Assembly (NCBI GenBank): GCA_945643825.1
Contig: CALZEZ010000134.1
Coordinates: forward strand, 1 to 5,036
Reading direction: 5' to 3'
DNA from: an uncultured Lachnospiraceae bacterium
GTDB lineage: Bacteria; Bacillota; Clostridia; Lachnospirales; Lachnospiraceae
Length of the DNA: 5,036 nt
Positions 1 to 5,036 of this stretch are shown piece after piece. The position numbers and the translations under genes were made by a program. Positions within the stretch are counted from its first letter, which is position 1; every line of letters begins with the position of its first letter. Under the pieces are notes generated by a model. It was not told where the DNA came from. It did not search any database and was given only the letters and a program-made list of their open reading frames with translations.

Positions 1-449
1 CAGACAAATTCCAGATGATAGCTCTTCCCCGGATCACTCATCGATCCGATACAGAGAAAAGCGCCACGGATGAAAGCCCTTCTGCAACAGGAGTTCTTCA
101 CGACCACCCGGTTAACCGGTGTCATAAATCTCTTCAGTCCGTCCTCGTCCAGGTACTTTGTCGCGCGGAGGAGTTTCTCCAGAATATCCTCTTCCATCGG
201 AAAATCCACGCACATATGATTTCTTTGGACGATGTTCGTCTCTATATTATATGCTTTTTTCAATAATGTAAAGCATTTTCTTATTACGCAGCCGTTTTCG
301 GTCTGCAGCCCAAGCACAAGTCTGCCGTTCTCATCGCGGTTTAGTACCCCGCAGAAATGAAGTATAGCAGACAGCTCTGCAAGCTGACAATGTCTGGATG
401 CGCTCGCATGCTTTACCAGTTCATCCTTTACCTCACTCGAAAAAGACAT
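1..449 (-). CDS. whiA: WhiA sporulation/division regulator, N-terminal part (cut by window edge)
   Basis: I translated this myself from the ATG at 449-447. The frame stays open to base 1, giving 149 complete codons of a protein that is normally about 310-320 residues. The N-terminus MSFSSEVKDEL and the segment AELSAILHFCG (residues 25-35) are typical of WhiA. So is the LAGLIDADG-like stretch at residues 121-148 (CCRRAFIRGAFL, GSMSDPGKSYHLEF). WhiA pairs a homing-endonuclease-like fold, which lacks nuclease activity, with a C-terminal helix-turn-helix. It binds DNA and affects sporulation in Streptomyces, and division and chromosome segregation in Bacillus. The helix-turn-helix half lies outside the window. 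The gene follows rapZ by three bases (TAG-gac-ATG), so it is the last visible gene of the operon. yvcK, which sits between rapZ and whiA in Bacillus, is missing here. Identity is secure; the cellular role in this organism is inferred. Confidence 0.95.
   Translation of the reverse strand, partial: MSFSSEVKDELVKHASASRHCQLAELSAILHFCGVLNRDENGRLVLGLQTENGCVIRKCFTLLKKAYNIETNIVQRNHMCVDFPMEEDILEKLLRATKYLDEDGLKRFMTPVNRVVVKNSCCRRAFIRGAFLCIGSMSDPGKSYHLEFV
246..272 (-). promoter_or_regulatory. Possible promoter inside whiA
   Basis: On the minus strand TTTACA (272-267) is followed after 15 bases by a perfect TATAAT (251-246). The hexamers match sigma-A consensus 5/6 and 6/6. The 15-base spacing is shorter than the preferred 17, and the sequence also encodes the AT-rich run F-T-L-L-K-K-A-Y-N of WhiA. 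It may be chance codon use. If active it would produce a transcript reading into the distal part of whiA and whatever follows. Confidence 0.25.
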
Positions 450-452
450 GTC

Positions 453-1316
453 CTAAATCCCCTGTACAACATCTCTGTGCGTAATCTTCAGGCCGTAATC
501 TCCCTTGTCCTTCATACAGCGATACAGCTCATTGGCGAGTGTCACACTCCGGTGCTTTCCGCCGGTACAGCCGATTCCGATGACTAGCTGGTATTTTCCC
601 TCCTTCACATAATTGGGAATCAGAAAGGCCAGCAGGTCTACCAGCTTGTCCACAAACTGACCTGCCTCCTTAAACTGCATGACATAGTCCTGTACCTCCT
701 TGTCATTACCAGTTTTATGCTTGAGTTCATCAATATAGAACGGGTTGGGAAGAAAACGAACATCAAATACCAGATCCGCATCTGCCGGAATTCCATTTTT
801 GAAGCCAAAGGACACGATGTTGATCATGAGGCTGTTGTATTTTTTGTTCTGCACAAAAATGCGATCCAGCTCTTCCTTTAGTTCTCTGGTTAAGAGACTG
901 GAGGTGTCAATCACATAGTCAGCCTCGCTCTTAATCTTGCGCAGAATCTCACGCTCCCTGTGAATGCCATCCTCCACTCTTCCGTCCGGAGACAGCGGAT
1001 GTACGCGTCTGGTCTCCTTATAGCGCTTTAACAGAACCTGGTCGCTGGCATCCATGAACAGAATCTCAAAGCTGTAGCCATTGTTTCGAAGGGATTCCAG
1101 GATTCTCTCCACCTCTTCAAAGGACTGGTTCGCCCGCACATCCAGCCCCAGTGCCACCTTCGTAACCTCGGTGTTGGGTGCCGACACCAGCTCCACAAAT
1201 TTCTCAATAAAGGATACCGGCAGATTATCTACACAGTAAAATCCGACATCCTCTAACATTTTTACGGCGGTTCTCTTGCCGCCACCGCTCATTCCCGTAA
1301 CAATAACAAGTTTCAT
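453..1316 (-). CDS. rapZ: RapZ/YvcJ nucleotide-binding regulatory protein
   Basis: This 287-residue protein matches the usual family length of about 285-295. Family marks are the N-terminal P-loop region GMSGGGKRTA (residues 8-17), followed by EDVGFYCVDNLP (22-33), the block VSFGFKNGIPADADLVFDVR (168-187) with FLPNP (188-192), and the C-terminal signature GCTGGKHRSV (249-258). RapZ in E. coli is an RNase adaptor that senses glucosamine-6-phosphate and controls glmS through the sRNA GlmZ. The Bacillus homologue YvcJ is a nucleotide-binding protein whose loss affects competence. The enterobacterial sRNA circuit is not expected in a Clostridium relative, so the exact role here is open. The position between murB and whiA fits the usual Firmicute neighbourhood. 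The P-loop is odd: the Ser/Thr after the Walker Lys is Arg15 (GGGKR-T). The start is set by an AGGAGA site 8 bases upstream. Confidence 0.95.
   Translation of the reverse strand: MKLVIVTGMSGGGKRTAVKMLEDVGFYCVDNLPVSFIEKFVELVSAPNTEVTKVALGLDVRANQSFEEVERILESLRNNGYSFEILFMDASDQVLLKRYKETRRVHPLSPDGRVEDGIHREREILRKIKSEADYVIDTSSLLTRELKEELDRIFVQNKKYNSLMINIVSFGFKNGIPADADLVFDVRFLPNPFYIDELKHKTGNDKEVQDYVMQFKEAGQFVDKLVDLLAFLIPNYVKEGKYQLVIGIGCTGGKHRSVTLANELYRCMKDKGDYGLKITHRDVVQGI
459..463 (-). promoter_or_regulatory. whiA ribosome binding site inside the end of rapZ
   Basis: AGGGG on the minus strand lies 9 bases upstream of the whiA ATG (449-447). It falls in the last codons of rapZ (CAG GGG ATT TAG). This supports the chosen whiA start and implies that ribosomes finishing rapZ can start whiA. 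Confidence 0.6.
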
Positions 1317-1317
1317 C

Positions 1318-2241
1318 TTAAAAGTCTCCTAACAGGATTACCTCCGGTTCCAGTTCAACATCATATTTGCTCTTTACCTGCATGCGCACGTGCTCAATCA
1401 ACTGATAGACATGCGTGGAGGTCGCCTGTCCGGTATTGATAACAAAGCCGCAGTGCTTCTCGGACACCTGTGCGCCCCCGATCTGATAGCCCTTAAGTCC
1501 GGCATCCATAATGAGCTTTCCGGCAAAATATCCCTCCGGTCTCTTGAATGTGCTTCCGGCACTGGGATACTCAAGCGGCTGCTTCTGTCTTCTGCGTGAC
1601 GCCAGCTCCTCCATATAGGCAGCTATCTGTTCTCTTTGCCCCGGTTGCAGCTTAAAGGCGGTTTCTAACACAATCAGGGGCTGTTTTTTGACAATGCTCG
1701 TGCGATAGCCAAATTCCATCTGCGGATTTTCCAGGCGAAAGCTTCTTCCGGCCAGGTCCATCACTCTGACCCATTCCACGATCTGGCTCATCTCGCCATC
1801 ATAGGCTCCCGCATTCATCACGATACCGCCGCCAACGCTTCCGGGAATTCCGGATGCAAATTCAAATCCGGTCAGTCCATGCTCGCATGCCACTCTCGCC
1901 ACTCTGGCAAGTGAGGCTGCTGCCCCGGCGATGATACGCTCGCCCTCGACCCGAATCCGGTCCAGCTCTCCGGAAAGCTTAATCATGATTCCGTGGTAGC
2001 CGTGATCCGAAACGAGCAGATTCGAGCCGAAGCCTAAAAGAAAAAAAGGATAGTCCTTCTCATGCAAATAGGGAATCAGCCCGGAAAGCTGTTCCCCATT
2101 TTCTGCAAGTACAAACACATCTGCCTCACCGCCTGTACGAAAGGAGGTGTGGCTGCTCATTGGTTCCTGTAATTTTATATTTTCAGCCGGTACAAATTGT
2201 TCCAATTGATTTCTCAAATCTGTACTGATCATATTCACCAT
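1318..2241 (-). CDS. murB: UDP-N-acetylenolpyruvoylglucosamine reductase (MurB)
   Basis: This is the cytoplasmic FAD enzyme that uses NADPH to reduce UDP-GlcNAc-enolpyruvate to UDP-MurNAc, the second committed step of peptidoglycan precursor synthesis. It has 307 residues from the first ATG, the size of the short Gram-positive type II enzymes. FAD-binding parts are HTSFRTGGEADVFV (31-44), LLGFGSNLLV (68-77) and GIPGSVGGGIVMNAGAYDGE (131-150). The catalytic residues are present: Arg180 in FGYRTS, the proton donor Ser230 in PSAGSTFKRP, and Glu300 in LEPEV. The middle residue of the GxGSN loop is Phe71, where I would expect Gly or Asn; this is a minor oddity. The start is uncertain. The ATG at 2241 is preceded by GAGG 14 bases away and by AAGG only 2 bases away, whereas the ATG at 2232 (MISTDLRNQ, 304 residues) has AAGG 11 bases upstream. 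It follows the glucokinase gene by 19 bases. Confidence 0.97.
   Translation of the reverse strand: MVNMISTDLRNQLEQFVPAENIKLQEPMSSHTSFRTGGEADVFVLAENGEQLSGLIPYLHEKDYPFFLLGFGSNLLVSDHGYHGIMIKLSGELDRIRVEGERIIAGAAASLARVARVACEHGLTGFEFASGIPGSVGGGIVMNAGAYDGEMSQIVEWVRVMDLAGRSFRLENPQMEFGYRTSIVKKQPLIVLETAFKLQPGQREQIAAYMEELASRRRQKQPLEYPSAGSTFKRPEGYFAGKLIMDAGLKGYQIGGAQVSEKHCGFVINTGQATSTHVYQLIEHVRMQVKSKYDVELEPEVILLGDF
1325..1330 (-). promoter_or_regulatory. rapZ ribosome binding site inside the end of murB
   Basis: AGGAGA on the minus strand lies 8 bases before the rapZ ATG (1316-1314). It lies within the murB codons for Leu-Gly-Asp near the C-terminus. murB ends with TAA and only one base separates it from the rapZ ATG, a typical coupled arrangement. 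Confidence 0.75.
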
Positions 2242-2243
2242 TA

Positions 2244-2259
2244 CCTTATATAAAACCTC
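2244..2259 (-). promoter_or_regulatory. murB ribosome binding region with two possible starts
   Basis: Two weak Shine-Dalgarno candidates lie here on the minus strand: GAGG (2259-2256) and AAGG (2247-2244). GAGG is 14 bases from the ATG at 2241, longer than usual. AAGG is 11 bases from the in-frame ATG at 2232. The second pairing is slightly better, so the protein may begin at MISTD. This is the only junction in the operon without tight coupling. Confidence 0.45.
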
Positions 2260-2260
2260 A

Positions 2261-3193
2261 TTAATCCAACATCATTGCTGCTGCGCCATAGATTCCGGCA
2301 TCATTGCCAAGTGTCGCCAGTGAAAACTTTGCACCGCGGCATCTGTGGAATGCATTCCTTGTAAACACAGGGCAGATGTAATCAAACAATATTTCGCCTG
2401 CCTTACATACGCCGCCACCGATGACAAAGACCTCGGGATTGACAACCGCTGCGACATTGGCAAGCGCCGTTCCCAGATAGTCACCAAACTGTTTTGCAAT
2501 CTCTATTGCAACCTCGTCGCCGGCCTTTACCGCATCGAAAACGGATTTTGCCGATATCGGTTTGTCGCGGAGCATACTCGGCTTATCATCCTTTTCCAGT
2601 CTTCTGTTCGCCAGACGGGCAATTCCCGTTGCCGACGCATACATCTCAAGACATCCCTGATTACCACAGCCGCAGACCTCTTCCTCGCCATCCTGCACAT
2701 GGATGTGCCCGATCTCACCGCCCGCTCCGGTAGAACCGGTGAGAATCTTTCCATTTAAGATAATACCTCCGCCAACTCCGGTTCCAAGTGTGACTGCAAC
2801 CAGGTCCTTATAGCCCTGACCGCCACCCTTCCACATTTCGCCGAGTGCAGCTACATTTGCATCATTACCTGCCCTGACCGGAAGTCCCAGCAGATCGGAA
2901 AGCATCTTTACTACATTAAACTCGCCCCAGCCGAGATTCACTGCCTTATAGACCATGCCTGCATCGTCCACAGGTCCCGGTACGCCGAGACCGACTCCCA
3001 CAACGTCTTGCAGTGCAATGGAATCCCTTGTCAGCTTCTCCTTGATGGTTGCTGCCACATCCTCGAGGATGTGACCGCCGTTATCCTCCTTACGGGTCGG
3101 AATCTCCCATTTATCAAGCAGATTTCCATCGGCGTCAAAAAAGCCAAGCTTTACTGTCGTTCCTCCTACATCCACTCCAAACAGATATCTCAT
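2261..3193 (-). CDS. glcK: ROK-family glucokinase
   Basis: This protein very likely phosphorylates cytoplasmic glucose with ATP to give glucose-6-phosphate. It has 310 residues, normal for the family. The N-terminal phosphate-binding motif is GVDVGGTTVKLG (6-17), with GVPGPVD at 70-76 and a second glycine-rich phosphate loop, VTLGTGVGGGII, at 134-145. The predicted sugar-binding and catalytic residues are Asn110 and Asp111 (GND), Glu160 and His163 (GGEIGH), and Glu183. The ROK zinc site is complete: His163 with Cys174, Cys176 and Cys181 in CGCGNQGCLE. No helix-turn-helix precedes the kinase domain, so this is an enzyme rather than a ROK repressor. The ATG overlaps the hprK TAA by one base (TAATG). 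Its place beside hprK, upstream of murB, suggests coupling of glucose entry to catabolite control. Substrates such as mannose, GlcNAc or ManNAc are possible in this family, but the motif set and length favour glucose. Confidence 0.9.
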   Translation of the reverse strand: MRYLFGVDVGGTTVKLGFFDADGNLLDKWEIPTRKEDNGGHILEDVAATIKEKLTRDSIALQDVVGVGLGVPGPVDDAGMVYKAVNLGWGEFNVVKMLSDLLGLPVRAGNDANVAALGEMWKGGGQGYKDLVAVTLGTGVGGGIILNGKILTGSTGAGGEIGHIHVQDGEEEVCGCGNQGCLEMYASATGIARLANRRLEKDDKPSMLRDKPISAKSVFDAVKAGDEVAIEIAKQFGDYLGTALANVAAVVNPEVFVIGGGVCKAGEILFDYICPVFTRNAFHRCRGAKFSLATLGNDAGIYGAAAMMLD

Positions 3194-4134
3194 TAATCGT
3201 CGTCCTCCTCGCGTCGTTTTGCCAGATTGGCCTGCACCCTCTTATAGAGCTCCTGCGCAGCATTGTAGCCCATTTTCTTCTGTCTGTGATTAACTGCGGC
3301 AGATTCACAAATGATGGCCAGATTACGTCCGGGACGGATCGGGATGCTGTGACATACTACCTTATTTCCAAGATATTCAATATATTCTTCCTCAAGACCT
3401 AAGCGATCATACTCTTTATCCTTATCCCAGTCCTCAAGTTTGATGACAAGGTCGATATTCTGGGTCTCACGGACACTCGAAGCACCAAATAGCGCTTTGA
3501 CATCGACGATACCGATTCCGCGAAGCTCGATAAAGTGCTTCGTGATATCCGGTGCCGTACCGATCAGGGTATCCTCACTCACCTTTCGGATCTCCACCAC
3601 ATCGTCCGTTACCAGACGGTGTCCGCGCTTGATGAGCTCAAGTGCTGCCTCGGATTTACCGATTCCGCTCTCACCCGTGATCAAAACACCCTCGCCGTAT
3701 ACATCGACCAGTACGCCATGCACGGAGATGCAGGGCGCCAGCTTTACATTTAACCAGCGGATCGTCTCCGCCATAAAGGAGGAGGTGGATTTCTTGGTCT
3801 GAAACAGGGGAACCCCATGCTCCAGGGCAATACTGTGAAACAGCTCATCCGGCTGCAGCTCTCTGCAGAAAACAATGGCAGGGATATGATAGCTTAAAAG
3901 CTGTGTATAAATCTCCTTCTTTCTCTCGTCAGAAAGACTCTGCATATAGGTGTATTCCACAAAACCGATCACCTGGATACGAGTCTCATCAAAATGCTCA
4001 AAATAACCTGTCATCTGAAGAGCGGGACGATTGATATCCGGCATCGTAATCTTAATCTTAGAGATATCTAACTCCGGAGTCAGATTCTCCATCTTCATTT
4101 TCTCCATCAACGCCGTAAGTTTTACAGTTGCCAT
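3193..4134 (-). CDS. hprK: HPr kinase/phosphorylase (HprK/P)
   Basis: This is the bifunctional sensor that phosphorylates HPr on its regulatory serine (Ser46 in Bacillus) and removes that phosphate by phosphorolysis. It thereby sets CcpA-dependent catabolite repression and PTS activity. At 313 residues it has the usual length. The N-terminal domain spans about 1-130. The catalytic domain has His139 (SVHGVLVDVYG), a Walker A motif GESGIGKS (154-161), Asp177-Asp178 (LVTDDVV), the family signature LRGIGIVDVKALFGA (204-218) preceded by Glu203, Arg244 in EYDRLGLEEE, and the C-terminal loop IRPGRN (266-271) that marks kinase/phosphorylase members. All known catalytic positions are intact. The ATG at 4134 is supported by AAGGAGG upstream and by the family N-terminus M-A-x-V. 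It is the first gene of the five-gene operon, behind its own putative promoter. The short acidic tail EEDDD carries the glcK ribosome binding site. Confidence 0.98.
   Translation of the reverse strand: MATVKLTALMEKMKMENLTPELDISKIKITMPDINRPALQMTGYFEHFDETRIQVIGFVEYTYMQSLSDERKKEIYTQLLSYHIPAIVFCRELQPDELFHSIALEHGVPLFQTKKSTSSFMAETIRWLNVKLAPCISVHGVLVDVYGEGVLITGESGIGKSEAALELIKRGHRLVTDDVVEIRKVSEDTLIGTAPDITKHFIELRGIGIVDVKALFGASSVRETQNIDLVIKLEDWDKDKEYDRLGLEEEYIEYLGNKVVCHSIPIRPGRNLAIICESAAVNHRQKKMGYNAAQELYKRVQANLAKRREEDDD
3204..3210 (-). promoter_or_regulatory. glcK ribosome binding site encoded by the HprK acidic tail
   Basis: GAGGAGG on the minus strand lies 10 bases before the glcK ATG. It is formed by the Glu-Glu-Asp codons (GAG GAG GAC) of the HprK C-terminus. 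With the one-base stop/start overlap this points to translational coupling of glcK to hprK. Confidence 0.75.
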
Positions 4135-4145
4135 GGTTAAGAAAG

Positions 4146-4152
4146 CCTCCTT
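4146..4152 (-). promoter_or_regulatory. hprK ribosome binding site
   Basis: AAGGAGG on the minus strand, a full-strength Shine-Dalgarno sequence, lies 11 bases before the hprK ATG (4134-4132). It supports this start over the internal Met10. Confidence 0.8.
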
Positions 4153-4177
4153 GTTGCTTTTGTCCTTTTGTAGCTAT

Positions 4178-4206
4178 AGTTTACCACATGCCTTGTGGCG
4201 TCGCAA
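4178..4206 (-). promoter_or_regulatory. Candidate sigma-A promoter for the hprK operon
   Basis: On the minus strand TTGCGA (4206-4201) is separated by exactly 17 bases from TAAACT (4183-4178). Each hexamer matches consensus 4/6, and a TGn extension (4186-4184) precedes the -10. It starts just 2 bases after the stop codon of the upstream gene and would give a leader of roughly 35-40 bases before the hprK ATG. It is the only reasonable promoter I found in the 74-bp gap. Confidence 0.5.
4184..4198 (-). repeat. Small inverted repeat in the promoter spacer
   Basis: CCACA and TGTGG form 5-bp inverted arms around a 5-base centre. The element lies wholly within the 17-base spacer of the putative hprK promoter. 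It is not followed by a T-run on the minus strand, so it does not look like a terminator. It could be a repressor or activator site, or chance. Confidence 0.3.
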
Positions 4207-4208
4207 CA

Positions 4209-5036
4209 TCATTCCAAAGCGGTTACTGTCTGCAGCATTGCACCCTGATCGTAGGTGAGTGTCACCTTGTCACCGGGCTGCAGACGAATCACACCGATTA
4301 AAGACGTCTGATCCATAGACACATCATATACAGATTCATCTCCCTGCAGCATCAGATAATAGTGGGTCGTTCCCTCGAGAACCACGGGTGTGATCACCTC
4401 GATCGTACCGGTCACGGTCTGCTGTCCGACAGTATCCGAAACAGCGATTCCCTTTGACAGCAGAAGCTCCTTGTACATCTTCTCACATTCCTTGATCGTC
4501 TCACCGGTTGCTACATATTGATACTGCTGAACATTCACCATTGCATACATTTTGACAAGTCCGGCGGCGTCCTTGAGTGCCATGAAATACGTAGCTTCTC
4601 CGTCAATATTTAACAGGAGCGGGAACGTAGAGCGATATCCGAGGTGCTGCACCTTACCCTCTGCGGAGCTCATCGCAGAATCCTCGATGGCACCCTCCAT
4701 GCGGTAATATCTCGTCTCCTTGGTACGCTGGTTCATGAGCACGAAGCCGACATTAGACTGGTCAGCATTGACCGAGGTAACACCGGTATAAACCCATACA
4801 TCATCATCCAGTGCGATGTAGTTGTAGCCGTTAGTAGACTGGAGACAGTCGCGCTGACTCAGTACGCTGTTCCAGAAGCCGTGCTTTAAGACACCATAAT
4901 AGTCGTACAGCTCCATCAGAAGCTCTGCGGAGTACACCTTATCAACCCACTGCGGAACATCCTCCACCGCGTAATCCACACATTCTCCGGTCACGGCATT
5001 GCAAAGCACAACACGTCCTACGGTCTGTCCGCCAAA
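4209..5036 (-). CDS. Conserved protein of unknown function, C-terminal part (cut by window edge)
   Basis: The frame is open through the window edge, giving 275 residues. The fragment begins FGGQTVGRVVLCN, and the GTG at 5009 is an internal Val codon rather than a credible start. I do not recognise a named family. From the N-terminal end it shows TGECVDYAVEDVPQWVD (16-32), then DDDVWVYTGVTSVNADQSNV (77-96). Next come RTKETRYYRMEGAIEDSAMS (104-123) and SAEGKVQ (124-130), then STFPLLLNIDGEATYFMALK (136-155). The C-terminal part (about 206-275) is predicted beta-rich, alternating strands and turns like a small OB or barrel fold (TGTIEVITPV, GTTHYYLMLQG, LQPGDKVTLTYDQG). No transmembrane helix or lipobox is visible in this part; an N-terminal membrane anchor may lie upstream. 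Codon use and base composition resemble the neighbouring genes, so there is no sign of transfer. It ends 2 bases before the putative hprK promoter, with no terminator, so readthrough into the hprK operon is possible. Confidence 0.85.
   Translation of the reverse strand, partial: FGGQTVGRVVLCNAVTGECVDYAVEDVPQWVDKVYSAELLMELYDYYGVLKHGFWNSVLSQRDCLQSTNGYNYIALDDDVWVYTGVTSVNADQSNVGFVLMNQRTKETRYYRMEGAIEDSAMSSAEGKVQHLGYRSTFPLLLNIDGEATYFMALKDAAGLVKMYAMVNVQQYQYVATGETIKECEKMYKELLLSKGIAVSDTVGQQTVTGTIEVITPVVLEGTTHYYLMLQGDESVYDVSMDQTSLIGVIRLQPGDKVTLTYDQGAMLQTVTALE

Noticed and set aside
108..119. Perfect 12-bp palindrome CCGGTTAACCGG
   Set aside because: It lies within whiA codons for Pro-Val-Asn-Arg in a conserved region. 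A single copy in coding sequence with no partner is most simply chance.
15..266. 83-residue plus-strand open frame at the window edge
   Set aside because: It is antisense to the well-supported whiA frame; its low-complexity composition and lack of motifs argue against a gene.
2041..2047. Run of seven A (seven T on the coding strand) in murB as a programmed frameshift site
   Set aside because: The murB frame is continuous with conserved motifs before and after the run, and no alternative frame extends a recognisable product.
2345..2758. 137-residue plus-strand open frame
   Set aside because: It lies entirely antisense to the glucokinase zinc-site and catalytic region, has no family-like motifs, and has no convincing ribosome binding site; a shadow frame of a GC-balanced gene.
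3440..3802. 120-residue plus-strand open frame
   Set aside because: It is antisense to the most conserved part of hprK, including the Walker A region. The Ser/Thr/Pro-rich composition is typical of a reverse-frame shadow.
4184..4208. Rho-independent terminator after the upstream gene
   Set aside because: The only hairpin has 5-bp arms and no T-run follows on the minus strand, so it does not qualify as a terminator.
4135..4208. CcpA cre site in front of hprK
   Set aside because: I looked for the TGNAANCGNNNNCA pattern in the gap on both strands and found no acceptable match with the central CG.

Overview
The window looks like a chromosomal housekeeping segment from a low-to-mid GC Firmicute of the class Clostridia, most likely Lachnospiraceae. 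This rests on the gene set (HprK with RapZ and WhiA), good AAGGAGG-type ribosome binding sites, and the gene order hprK - ROK glucokinase - murB - rapZ - whiA. The family-level placement is inference. All real genes lie on the minus strand, so the biological reading direction runs from high to low coordinates.

Layout in transcription order. (1) 5036-4209: the C-terminal 275 residues of a larger protein I cannot name, cut by the window edge. (2) 4208-4135: a 74-bp gap holding a candidate promoter (4206-4178), with a small inverted repeat filling its spacer, and a strong ribosome binding site. No terminator is visible. (3) 4134-3193: hprK, HPr kinase/phosphorylase. (4) 3193-2261: a ROK-family glucokinase whose start overlaps the hprK stop by one base. 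(5) 2241-1318: murB, UDP-N-acetylenolpyruvoylglucosamine reductase. (6) 1316-453: rapZ (yvcJ), one base after murB. (7) 449-1: the first 149 codons of whiA, three bases after rapZ, cut by the window edge.

The five genes from hprK to whiA are packed as one operon. Gaps are -1, 19, 1 and 3 bases, and three of the four downstream Shine-Dalgarno sequences lie within the last codons of the preceding gene, which suggests translational coupling. Functionally the cluster joins carbon-catabolite control (HprK), entry of glucose into glycolysis (glucokinase), a committed step of peptidoglycan precursor synthesis (MurB), a nucleotide/aminosugar-linked regulator (RapZ) and a division/chromosome-linked DNA-binding protein (WhiA). 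A link between carbon flux and wall synthesis is a reasonable inference, not shown by the sequence.

I see no mobile element, CRISPR array, tRNA or rRNA, and no clearly new system. The points most worth a second look are a RapZ P-loop in which the Ser/Thr after the Walker Lys is Arg, the absence of yvcK between rapZ and whiA, the unnamed conserved protein upstream, and the inverted repeat in the putative hprK promoter.
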